From Thiobacillus sp. UBA2487 (GTDB lineage Bacteria > Pseudomonadota > Gammaproteobacteria > Burkholderiales > Sulfuriferulaceae), in NCBI GenBank assembly GCA_002341815.1, contig DDOT01000120.1:1-7360 (forward strand): 7,360 nt of DNA, in the 5' to 3' direction. The stretch's first letter is position 1; every line of letters starts with the position of its first letter. Shown here piece after piece: positions 1-5,707 of the stretch. A program made the position numbers and the translations under genes. The notes below the pieces were generated by a model that did not search any database, was not told the DNA's origin, and was given only the letters and a program-made list of their open reading frames with translations.

Positions 1-33
1 TTGGGCGTATGAATAACGACGCCACGCTTTCAT
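1..33 (-). CDS. possible start of a further minus-strand gene (partial, weak)
   Basis: On the minus strand an ATG at 33 opens a frame of 11 codons (MKAWRRYSYAQ) that is still open at the left edge. A GAGTG-like sequence lies about 8 bases upstream. It follows the stop of the 95-637 gene by about 60 bases in the same direction, so it could be the next gene of a small operon. Eleven codons are too few to prove coding and no family can be assigned. The basic N-terminus (K, R, R) is the only visible character. Confidence 0.22.
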   Translation of the reverse strand, partial: MKAWRRYSYAQ

Positions 34-59
34 AAAATTTCACTCTGTAACAAAATACG

Positions 60-74
60 GCGTGATCATCACGC
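60..74. repeat. 15-bp palindrome GCGTGAT-C-ATCACGC after the minus-strand gene
   Basis: Two perfect 7-base arms flank a single central C, 21 bases past the stop codon of the minus-strand gene. Read as RNA from that gene it can fold only as a 5-bp GCGTG/CACGC stem with a 5-base loop, followed by a short mixed T-rich stretch, so it would be a poor terminator. The near-perfect dyad is equally compatible with a protein-binding site in front of the possible next gene starting at 33. The function is inferred only. Confidence 0.35.
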
Positions 75-94
75 GAATTCATGAAAAGATCGGG

Positions 95-637
95 TTAATT
101 CAGCAAGATTTTTGGCGCCAAGGTGTCAAGTACCGCATGGTGCAGTTGCTCCAAAAAGCAAAAGTGCAGATAGCGCAACCCGAGTATGTATTTCTCTGAG
201 TTGGACCAATTTTCGGGATTAAACTCGGTAAACGCCCACTCATACAAAACACCGTTGCCATGATCCTGCATGCAATAGGTTTCATTGCGCCAGGTGCGTT
301 GTAAACGAGAGCGAATCTCGGCTGATACCGGCATGGCCAGCAGACTGGAAATCGGCATGAAAATACCAACCCGCAACATATCGCCCATTACCGAAATCGA
401 ATAGTAATAACGACTTTCCTCGCCTTCGCCAATGAAGTTGGGCGCTACTTCAATTACCAGTGAGCCAAATTCAACATCCATCGACAGCAGTCGCGGAGAC
501 ACATAAGCACTATCGCTACCAATCAGCACCTCAATTGTCTGGGCTTCGGTCATCAGGGCCTTGAGTATGCTCTGGAAGAAAAATTCGCGAGCAGCCAACA
601 GGTTGATTTTACTCTGGATATGCGGAGAAAGCGTCAT
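95..637 (-). CDS. hypothetical protein, 180 aa, divergent from the trb operon
   Basis: I do not recognise this protein. I chose the ATG at 637 because an AGGA sits 9 bases upstream and a perfect TATAAT -10 box (672-677) places the expected transcript start near 665. The longer reading from a TTG at 697 would run through that promoter; its apparent LLSGC lipobox is therefore probably an accident. The 180 residues contain no obvious signal peptide or membrane helix. Features that can be seen are an N-terminal helical stretch (about 5-30), a middle part that looks beta-rich (about 33-95, alternating hydrophobic residues around VEFGSLVIEVAP and RYYYSISVMGD), an R-rich patch near residues 107-116 (RSRLQRTWR), and an aromatic C-terminal helix (YILGLRYLHFCFLEQLHHAV). 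It looks cytoplasmic and mildly acidic. Its divergence from a conjugation operon suggests plasmid or element cargo, or a regulator, but no DNA-binding motif is evident. Confidence 0.72.
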   Translation of the reverse strand: MTLSPHIQSKINLLAAREFFFQSILKALMTEAQTIEVLIGSDSAYVSPRLLSMDVEFGSLVIEVAPNFIGEGEESRYYYSISVMGDMLRVGIFMPISSLLAMPVSAEIRSRLQRTWRNETYCMQDHGNGVLYEWAFTEFNPENWSNSEKYILGLRYLHFCFLEQLHHAVLDTLAPKILLN

Positions 638-671
638 GGGCAAGCATCCTGATAGTAACAAGCGTAAACAA

Positions 672-677
672 ATTATA
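672..677 (-). promoter_or_regulatory. -10 box (TATAAT) for the minus-strand hypothetical gene
   Basis: A perfect TATAAT on the minus strand within an AT-rich stretch. Transcription would begin near 665, leaving a leader of about 28 bases that carries the AGGA ribosome site before the ATG at 637. No good -35 element is present at 16-18 bases; only T-rich sequence is found there (TTTTTG at 17). The promoter may therefore be weak or need an activator. Confidence 0.5.
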
Positions 678-792
678 CGTAAAGAAAAAGCAGACAAAAA
701 CAGCGCAAATTGCGTAGTTTTTTACTGCTTTCTTCAATAATTTGTCATGCATAAGAAACGAAATTGAAAAAATCGTCGTGTAGGTGTCTGCG

Positions 793-817
793 GTGTCGCT
801 CAATCCGTAGCGGACAC
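793..817. repeat. imperfect inverted repeat GTGTCGCT...AGCGGACAC
   Basis: GTGTCGCT (793-800) and AGCGGACAC (809-817) are complementary apart from one extra base in the right arm, with an 8-base loop. A further partial copy of the left arm, GTGTCTG, lies at 784-790, so the left half is effectively doubled. There is no T-run after it on either strand, which argues against a terminator. It is more likely an operator-type dyad in the divergent control region, if it is functional at all. Confidence 0.33.
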
Positions 818-924
818 ATGCGCCACGCCGCATCACCATTGTTAAGCCATCATGGTCAGGGCGAGGTTCAGCGCTGCTGCCGTCCTCCGTCAGTTGCGTT
901 CTATCTATAAATAAACGCATTATT

Positions 925-930
925 TATAAT
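925..930 (+). promoter_or_regulatory. possible -10 box (TATAAT) for the transfer operon
   Basis: A perfect TATAAT on the plus strand lies 20 bases before the ATG at 950. The hexamer at the expected -35 position (902-907, TATCTA) is poor; a TTGCGT at 894-899 is too far away (25 bases). Transcription from here would start near 937, leaving a very short leader for a start at 950. That would suit the alternative start at 989 better, which has an AGGGG upstream. A regulated or weak promoter is plausible. Confidence 0.35.
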
Positions 931-949
931 TGAATCGTCGTGATAACGA

Positions 950-1444
950 ATGTCTCAAACCATGAAACCTGCAGGGGTGTTGTCAGGCATGCAACAGATT
1001 CTGGTTGCGATAGGGCTGGTTACCAGCGTGATCAATGTGCATGCCGATTGCTGGGATGACGCAGAACGACGGTATGGGGTCTCTCGTTATCTCTTGTTGG
1101 CGATTGCGCAGCAAGAGTCGGGGCTGAATCCGCTGGCGATCAATGTTAATCGGGATGGCAGCTATGACATTGGGTTGATGCAAATCAACACCAGATGGCT
1201 GGGGCAGTTGCGTACCAAAGGGATTACCTCACATGATTTGTTTCAACCGTGTATGAATTTGCAGGTAGGTGCATGGATCCTGGCCAACAATTTCGCCAGA
1301 TTTGGCCGAAACTGGCGGGCGGTGGGCGCCTATAACGCAAGCACAGAAGGCTTAAGGCGTCGTTATGCCTGGCAAGTGGCGCAGACGTTTGGCAGCATTG
1401 CGCGTGAATATCGGCTGGATGAACACAAAATCGATGCAAATTAA
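950..1444 (+). CDS. secreted lytic transglycosylase, VirB1/TrbN/IpgF type
   Basis: A peptidoglycan-cleaving enzyme expected in the periplasm, where it opens the wall locally so that the secretion channel can be assembled. The 164-residue product starts with an export signal (hydrophobic ILVAIGLVTSVINVHA, likely cleavage after A32). It then has one SLT domain: DAERRYGVSRYLLLAIAQQESG with the catalytic Glu at 56, the GLMQINTRW motif at 75-83, and VGAYNAS at 125-131. Cys34 and Cys101 sit where IpgF-like enzymes carry a disulfide. The start is uncertain. ATG 950 has no clear ribosome site; ATG 989 (residue 14) has AGGGG 11 bases upstream but leaves the signal peptide without a basic N-terminus. 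The length fits small VirB1/IpgF relatives; RP4 TrbN is longer. It is the first gene of the transfer set, ahead of trbB, whereas in RP4 trbN lies after trbM. Confidence 0.9.
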   Translation: MSQTMKPAGVLSGMQQILVAIGLVTSVINVHADCWDDAERRYGVSRYLLLAIAQQESGLNPLAINVNRDGSYDIGLMQINTRWLGQLRTKGITSHDLFQPCMNLQVGAWILANNFARFGRNWRAVGAYNASTEGLRRRYAWQVAQTFGSIAREYRLDEHKIDAN

Positions 1445-1481
1445 CGGGTTGACGGACAACATCAGTGATTGTTTCAAGATG

Positions 1482-1516
1482 AGTCACCTAGTGGCTGTAA
1501 ACAGAACATGTCTGTT
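1482..1516. promoter_or_regulatory. two adjacent inverted repeats in the leader of trbB
   Basis: In the 112-base gap before trbB, AGTCAC-CTA-GTGGCT (1482-1496) forms a 6-bp RNA hairpin with one G-U pair. Four bases later AACAGA-ACATG-TCTGTT (1500-1516) has perfect 6-base arms. Neither is followed by a T-run, so a simple terminator is unlikely. They could be an operator pair or an mRNA structure that tunes trbB relative to the upstream gene. This is the only large gap within the transfer genes. A TTGACG at 1449-1454 has no good -10 partner. Confidence 0.33.
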
Positions 1517-1542
1517 GCGGGGTGGATGAACAATGGGCGTGG

Positions 1543-1548
1543 AAGGAG
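1543..1548 (+). promoter_or_regulatory. trbB: ribosome binding site (AAGGAG) deciding the trbB start
   Basis: GGAAGGAG ends 8 bases before the ATG at 1557. An in-frame ATG at 1533 lies upstream of this site and has no comparable Shine-Dalgarno, so translation most likely begins at 1557. Confidence 0.75.
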
Positions 1549-1556
1549 ATGGCAGT

Positions 1557-2633
1557 ATGCAGCAGGCAATAGGGCTATCCGGAACGGCAGCAGGGATGAT
1601 TGGCCAGCAACGTGCTTTACAGGTGTTGCAGGGTGCACTGGCGCCGATTATGCGTCATTTGCAAAATGCCGGCGTACAAGAAATCATGATCAATGCGCCC
1701 GATAACATTTGGATTGAGCAAGCCGGGGTGATGACGCCTGTGGCAGAAACCTTGTCCGAATTGAATATGGACATGGCGATACGTGCATTGGCCAGTGTGA
1801 ATGAAAAACGCGCATCGGTATTGATGGATGCCCGACTGCCGGCACTGCGCGTGGCAGCCGTTATGTCGCCGGTGGCTGTACGCGGGCATGCCATGTGTCT
1901 GCGTCGTCATCGTCAGCGTAGTATGGTGCTGGAAGATTATGTGCGCAGTGGGGCATTTGCAGCGGGCGTAACCGATACTGCTCGATATGGCCACTGTGAT
2001 GCCAGACCGTCAGACGACCACATACGGCAGGGCGGGGACGCGTTAAGCCGATTTTTGCGCTGGGCGGTGTCAGCGCGCAAAAACATTCTGGTAGCAGGCG
2101 GTACCAGTTCAGGAAAAACCACTTTGGCCAATGCGCTGCTGGCGGCCATACCGACCGACCAACGTGTGATTACGTTGGAAGATACGGCCGAACTTCAACT
2201 GCAGTTGCCCAACCACCTGTCGTTTGAAGCCAACGCAGCATTGGGGATCGATATTCGGCGGTTGGTAAAAATGTGTCTGCGGTTTCGCCCGGATCGGATT
2301 GTGGTGGGGGAAATTCGGGGTGCAGAGGCGTATGACCTGGTCGACTCTCTTAATACCGGACATTCGGGCGGCATTACCACGATCCACGCCGATACGGCGG
2401 AATTGGCCTTCGATCGATTGGAAACCTTGATGCGTATGGCAGCAGAATCAGCGGGATGTGAGCAAACCGCCCTGCGCCAACGCATTGCCGGTACCTTTAA
2501 TTACATTATCCAAACGGCAAATGAACACGGTCGGCGCAGACCGGTCAGGGTGCTTGAGGTGCTGGGCTACCGACAAGGTGAATATGTATTTCGTGAATTA
2601 TTTACAACCCGACCTGCGCATCAAGTCGCCTGA
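1557..2633 (+). CDS. trbB: TrbB, VirB11-type hexameric secretion ATPase
   Basis: A traffic ATPase of the VirB11/PulE family that works at the cytoplasmic face of the channel in pilus biogenesis and substrate transfer. All signature motifs are present in the 358-residue product: Walker A GGTSSGKT (181-188, Lys187), the Asp box ITLEDTAEL (about 205-213), Walker B-type IVVGEIRG (248-255), and the His box GHSGGITTIHA (268-278). The N-terminal domain shows the family's INAPDNIWIE and CLRRH...LEDYV stretches. It is somewhat longer than RP4 TrbB (about 320 aa). Part of the excess lies just before the ATPase core, where about 25 polar residues (DTARYGHCDARPSDDH region, about 140-162) sit in the linker between the two domains. 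The start at 1557 follows from the strong AAGGAG. It opens the compact trb gene run, with trbC 48 bases downstream. Confidence 0.96.
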   Translation: MQQAIGLSGTAAGMIGQQRALQVLQGALAPIMRHLQNAGVQEIMINAPDNIWIEQAGVMTPVAETLSELNMDMAIRALASVNEKRASVLMDARLPALRVAAVMSPVAVRGHAMCLRRHRQRSMVLEDYVRSGAFAAGVTDTARYGHCDARPSDDHIRQGGDALSRFLRWAVSARKNILVAGGTSSGKTTLANALLAAIPTDQRVITLEDTAELQLQLPNHLSFEANAALGIDIRRLVKMCLRFRPDRIVVGEIRGAEAYDLVDSLNTGHSGGITTIHADTAELAFDRLETLMRMAAESAGCEQTALRQRIAGTFNYIIQTANEHGRRRPVRVLEVLGYRQGEYVFRELFTTRPAHQVA

Positions 2634-2681
2634 TGGGTGCGCTGATGACATTGTCAGGTCAAAATCAGAACAGGAGAGCGT

Positions 2682-2927
2682 ATGAGTAACGTTTTTTATA
2701 CCCCGTTTTGTTACATTCTGACCAATTTATTGATCAGTCAGAGCATGGTTGGGTTAACGGTTGCCATCGTGTTGGCCGTTGGCATCATCGCATGGATTAC
2801 CGACTTGGGCGGGCGGGGTTTTCCTGTGATGACGTTTCTGGTGGTGGCCATGGGGATTGGCATCTTGCTGGGTATCCCCAGCATCATGAGTGGCATGGGG
2901 GTGGCCATTCCCTGTGCGGGAGGTTGA
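2682..2927 (+). CDS. trbC: TrbC, VirB2-type conjugative pilin (short form without leader)
   Basis: The pilin subunit of the conjugative pilus, an inner-membrane protein until it is assembled. The 81-residue product has two membrane helices (about 22-39 and 47-67) joined by a short loop, TDLGGRGF, the normal VirB2/TrbC hairpin. An AGGAG (2672-2676) lies 5 bases before the ATG. Typical precursors are 120-145 residues with a long cleaved leader; here none is visible. Upstream in frame there are only 11 codons back to a stop at 2646-2648, none of them ATG, GTG or TTG, so the start cannot be extended. The total length matches a mature pilin (RP4 mature TrbC is about 78 residues). The first residues (SNVFYTPFCYILTNLLIS) are hydrophobic but carry no basic residue. 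The assignment rests on the hydrophobic hairpin, size and place between trbB and trbD. Confidence 0.85.
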   Translation: MSNVFYTPFCYILTNLLISQSMVGLTVAIVLAVGIIAWITDLGGRGFPVMTFLVVAMGIGILLGIPSIMSGMGVAIPCAGG

Positions 2928-2930
2928 TCC

Positions 2931-3245
2931 ATGACCAAACGCATCACACCGGTTGCGGTGCGCTTGTCAGAGGTCAAAATGCTGGCGGGTGGAGAATTTA
3001 AACTGGTGATGGCCAATCTGGCGTTTGCCGGCGTCACCTTGGTGATGCTGCACATTTGGCAATATGTGCCCGTTGCGCTGTTGTTGCACGGCATTTTGGT
3101 GCTGGCGGCACGGCGCGATCCACGCCTGCGTGAGATTTATCTGGGCTATTCGATGCAAGGTGATCGGTATGTTCCGTGGCCGTCACCGACCAGACAGCGG
3201 TTGAACAGGCGTCCGTATGGATTCGCCCGCGAGGAAGTGTGTTGA
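2931..3245 (+). CDS. trbD: TrbD, VirB3-like inner-membrane component
   Basis: A small inner-membrane protein that partners the VirB4-type ATPase (TrbE) in pilus assembly. The 104 residues contain the VirB3/TrbD pattern: a soluble N-terminus with GGEFKLVMANL (about 20-30), a hydrophobic stretch at about 29-59 (LAFAGVTLVMLHIWQYVPVALLLHGILVLA) forming one or two membrane helices, then the typical tail ARRDPRLREIYLGY...RYVPWPSP. The ribosome site GGGAGG (2918-2923) is formed by the last codons and stop region of trbC. The gap to trbC is 3 bases and to trbE 2 bases, so translation of the three is probably coupled. Confidence 0.92.
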   Translation: MTKRITPVAVRLSEVKMLAGGEFKLVMANLAFAGVTLVMLHIWQYVPVALLLHGILVLAARRDPRLREIYLGYSMQGDRYVPWPSPTRQRLNRRPYGFAREEVC

Positions 3246-3247
3246 CG

Positions 3248-5707
3248 ATGGCATCCGAATCCATTCGCCCATTTGCTGAATTATTGCCATGGATGTTCAT
3301 GACCGGCAATGATGATGTCGTGGTTAACAAAGACAGCAGCTTGACGGTTATTTATCGGCTGCAAGGGCTGGATCATGATATGGCCAGCAATGAAGACCTG
3401 GCCTGGTATGTCAGGACATTGGATCAAGCCTATGCCGTGTTTGATGAAACACCCTGTGTGTTTAACTGGTTGGTGCATCGCCGTCGCATCACCGATTATC
3501 CGCAGGCGGAATTTCCCGATCGTTGGAGTGCGTTGCTGAATGAATTGCGTCGAGACAGGTTTGTGACAGGGCATCAGTTTCGTAATGAACACCTGTTGGT
3601 GATTTCGCTGGAGGCGGAAAAAGGCATGGGTAGTCTTGCCGGTCGGTTGGCATTTTATGTTGAGCAAGGCAAAAGTGGTATTCATGCGCTGTGGCATGTA
3701 TTGACGGGACTGTTTCGCCAAAACGAACATTTTGCATGGACAGCGGCAGAGTTGCAGACGCGGGTGCGTGAATTTGAAACGCTGTTGCAGCATTTTACGG
3801 AACGATTGGCAGGATTGGGGTTACAACGGGTGCAAGGCGATGAGTTGCGTGGGGTGTTGCGACGCTGTGCCAATCCGTCGTCAACCCAGCAACGGGTGGT
3901 ACACATGCCGTTTCTGGATACGCAAATGGCGGATGCCGAATTGCAAGTGGGTATCGATACATTGGTAATCGCAGACCGATTATGGCTGAAAGGGTTATCG
4001 TTACGCGAGCCGCCGATCAGTACCCAACAAGGCATGTATGACAGTTTGTTAGCCGTCGACGGTGAAATGATATTCAGCCAAAGCTTTCGCTTGGCAAAAC
4101 GCAAAAAAATTGCCGAGTGGCTGATTAGTGTGCGTCAATATAATGATTTGTTGCGTTATTCGCCATTTACATGGTTGTATCTGGCATTTAACCGCACAGC
4201 TGATGTGCGCGCCAATGATGCACGGACCGAGGCAGCAGAAGACGCCCATCGGGTTGCCAATCTGGTTGAGATGAAAGAAGTGACGTTTGGTTGGTATGCG
4301 GCACAGATAATCGCAATGGGGGAGTCTGAGACAGAGGCCGAGCGCTTATTGGCGCTCATCAGTGGCAAATTGGCGCAACATGGTTTGACTGCCGTGCGTG
4401 AAAGTCTGCATTTGTTATCGTGTTTTGCGGGCGGCTTGCCAGGCATGCATCCCATGTTGCGCCGCTGGTTTTTTCTTGAGCTGCCATCGCTGTCCGATTT
4501 AACCCCGATTCTGACGGTTGATGCGGGGCAACCCGAAAATGTCTATCTGACCGAACAACGCGGGCGCTTTTCGCCAGCCTTGATCCTGTTGGAAACCGCG
4601 CACAACACCCCTTGGTATTTTAATTTTCATGTGGGTGATTTGGGCCATGCGCTGGTGGTAGGGCCGTCACGCTCCGGCAAATCCAGTGGCATGAATGTGC
4701 TGATCGCCCAGTTTCGCAAATACAACCCGTGTCGCATCATCATTTTCGACAAAGACCGTTCCTGTCGTATCCCTACTTGCATGATGGGGGGCGATCATAT
4801 TGACGTTACGCGCCCGGAAATACGCTGGAATCCGTTGAGCTTGCTGGGTGACCCAACGGCATGGGAGTGGTTGAGCGGATGGGTGGAAGGTTTGGTCGGT
4901 GCGCGGGGGTATCAATGTACATCGGAAGACATCAAGGATATTTGGCAGTCGATACAAGGCTTGGCAGATCAAACGGCAGCCCATTGGACGCTCGGGCATT
5001 TGCACGCGGTGCTGGCGCCGCACTTGCGCGCCGAGCTGGATGCTTGGGTGGGGCATGGCGCGCTGGCGCATTATTTCGATCATGCAGAAGATACATTCGC
5101 GCTGAGCGATTTTTGTTGCATTGAAATGGGAGAATTGCTGACCCGCCCCATGGTGGCCCGGGCGTTTATCGATTATGCATTTTTCAGAATTTATCAAGCG
5201 CTTCGCGATACCCGTCGGGGGGTGGTGCCTACCTTGGTATATGTCGAAGAATGCTGGTTTATGCTGGAGCATCCGTGGTTTGAGCAAAAAATTCGCGATT
5301 GGACCAAAACGTTTGCCAAGCTGGTGGCACAACTGGTGCTGGCTACCCAGTCGCTGGAGGATATTGCTGCGTCTAATGTGTTCGCCAGCCTGCGCGACAA
5401 CATTCAGACCCGCATTTATCTGCCGAATATGAATGCCGCATCGTCTCGCCTGATGCCGCTTTATCGCGATCAGTTCGGACTGCAAGTTGAACAAATCGGC
5501 AAAATTGCACAAGGTCGCGCAAAGCATGACTATTTTATTCAGCAACCTGGGGTGTTTCGCAAGGCGGAAATGCCACTGGATCAGGCCACGCTGGCAATTG
5601 TGCGTTCAGACGCCCTCGCCCAGCATGTGTTTGATCAGCATGAACACAGTGGTCGCGCTAATTGGCGCGAGGAATACCTGGCCGCCATGTTGGAGCAACC
5701 GTCATGA
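3248..5707 (+). CDS. trbE: TrbE, VirB4-type conjugation ATPase
   Basis: The large membrane-associated ATPase that energises pilus biogenesis and substrate transfer, working with TrbB and TrbD. The 819-residue product has the N-terminal CagE/TrbE/VirB4 domain (LLPWMFM...VVVNKDSSL at about 12-32, as in other TrbE proteins). The C-terminal ATPase core shows Walker A GPSRSGKS (472-479, Lys478), FDKDRSCRI (about 500-508), Walker B PTLVYVEECWFML (661-673), LATQSLEDI (698-706) and a late QGRAKHDYFIQQ (755-766). Walker B carries Glu667-Glu668 rather than the classic Asp-Glu. RP4 TrbE is about 852 aa, so this is full length. I chose ATG 3248, two bases after the trbD stop, with GAGGAAG upstream. A GTG at 3239 in the same frame is possible but lies only 3 bases from that site. 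The frame is open back to 3176 but overlaps trbD there and lacks TrbE-like sequence. The stop overlaps the trbJ start (ATGA). Confidence 0.97.
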   Translation: MASESIRPFAELLPWMFMTGNDDVVVNKDSSLTVIYRLQGLDHDMASNEDLAWYVRTLDQAYAVFDETPCVFNWLVHRRRITDYPQAEFPDRWSALLNELRRDRFVTGHQFRNEHLLVISLEAEKGMGSLAGRLAFYVEQGKSGIHALWHVLTGLFRQNEHFAWTAAELQTRVREFETLLQHFTERLAGLGLQRVQGDELRGVLRRCANPSSTQQRVVHMPFLDTQMADAELQVGIDTLVIADRLWLKGLSLREPPISTQQGMYDSLLAVDGEMIFSQSFRLAKRKKIAEWLISVRQYNDLLRYSPFTWLYLAFNRTADVRANDARTEAAEDAHRVANLVEMKEVTFGWYAAQIIAMGESETEAERLLALISGKLAQHGLTAVRESLHLLSCFAGGLPGMHPMLRRWFFLELPSLSDLTPILTVDAGQPENVYLTEQRGRFSPALILLETAHNTPWYFNFHVGDLGHALVVGPSRSGKSSGMNVLIAQFRKYNPCRIIIFDKDRSCRIPTCMMGGDHIDVTRPEIRWNPLSLLGDPTAWEWLSGWVEGLVGARGYQCTSEDIKDIWQSIQGLADQTAAHWTLGHLHAVLAPHLRAELDAWVGHGALAHYFDHAEDTFALSDFCCIEMGELLTRPMVARAFIDYAFFRIYQALRDTRRGVVPTLVYVEECWFMLEHPWFEQKIRDWTKTFAKLVAQLVLATQSLEDIAASNVFASLRDNIQTRIYLPNMNAASSRLMPLYRDQFGLQVEQIGKIAQGRAKHDYFIQQPGVFRKAEMPLDQATLAIVRSDALAQHVFDQHEHSGRANWREEYLAAMLEQPS

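Larger units (their letters stand above)
763..942. repeat. split direct repeat ATTGAA...TCGTCGTG, two copies about 160 bp apart
   Basis: Copy one is at 763-780 and reads ATTGAA, four A/T bases, then TCGTCGTG. Copy two is at 929-942 and reads ATTGAATCGTCGTG without the four extra bases. The shared continuous core is the 10-mer AATCGTCGTG (771-780 and 933-942), both on the plus strand. The second copy lies directly between the TATAAT at 925-930 and the transglycosylase start, where a bound protein would block transcription. Chance cannot be excluded for ten bases. Confidence 0.4.
638..949. other. divergent intergenic control region between the unknown gene and the transfer genes
   Basis: About 310 bases without a convincing gene. 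The region is AT-rich at both ends (660-775 and 900-935) and GC-richer in the middle. It contains a -10 box for each direction, a split direct repeat ending in AATCGTCGTG, and an imperfect dyad at 793-817. One minus-strand frame (609-920, 103 codons) is open across it. I reject it as a gene because it runs through the likely promoter and the start of the 95-637 gene and resembles nothing known. I infer that this is where expression of the transfer operon is set. Confidence 0.55.

Noticed and set aside
638..697. N-terminal extension of the minus-strand gene from a TTG at 697, giving an apparent lipoprotein signal (LLSGC)
   Set aside because: The extension covers a perfect -10 box and would need a rare TTG start, while the ATG at 637 has AGGA at good spacing. 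The lipobox is probably fortuitous.
609..920. 103-codon minus-strand frame with a hydrophobic C-terminal half
   Set aside because: It runs through the TATAAT, ribosome site and start of the 95-637 gene, has low-complexity AT-driven hydrophobicity, and has no recognisable family.
1469..1705. 78-codon plus-strand frame spanning the trbB leader and start
   Set aside because: Most of it overlaps trbB in another frame. Its sequence is low in hydrophobic structure and shows no family.
2646..2656. TGACA-T-TGTCA palindrome between trbB and trbC
   Set aside because: Only 5-base arms inside a short intergenic gap, with no T-run and no second copy seen. It is too weak to call a site.
3176..3247. 24-codon upstream extension of trbE
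   Set aside because: It overlaps the trbD tail, and TrbE-like sequence begins only after ATG 3248, which has GAGGAAG upstream and sits two bases past the trbD stop.
4667..5545. 292-codon minus-strand frame opposite trbE
   Set aside because: It is a shadow of the TrbE ATPase core, whose motifs (Walker A, Walker B, ATQS) are intact on the plus strand. The antisense protein resembles nothing known and no ribosome site was noted.
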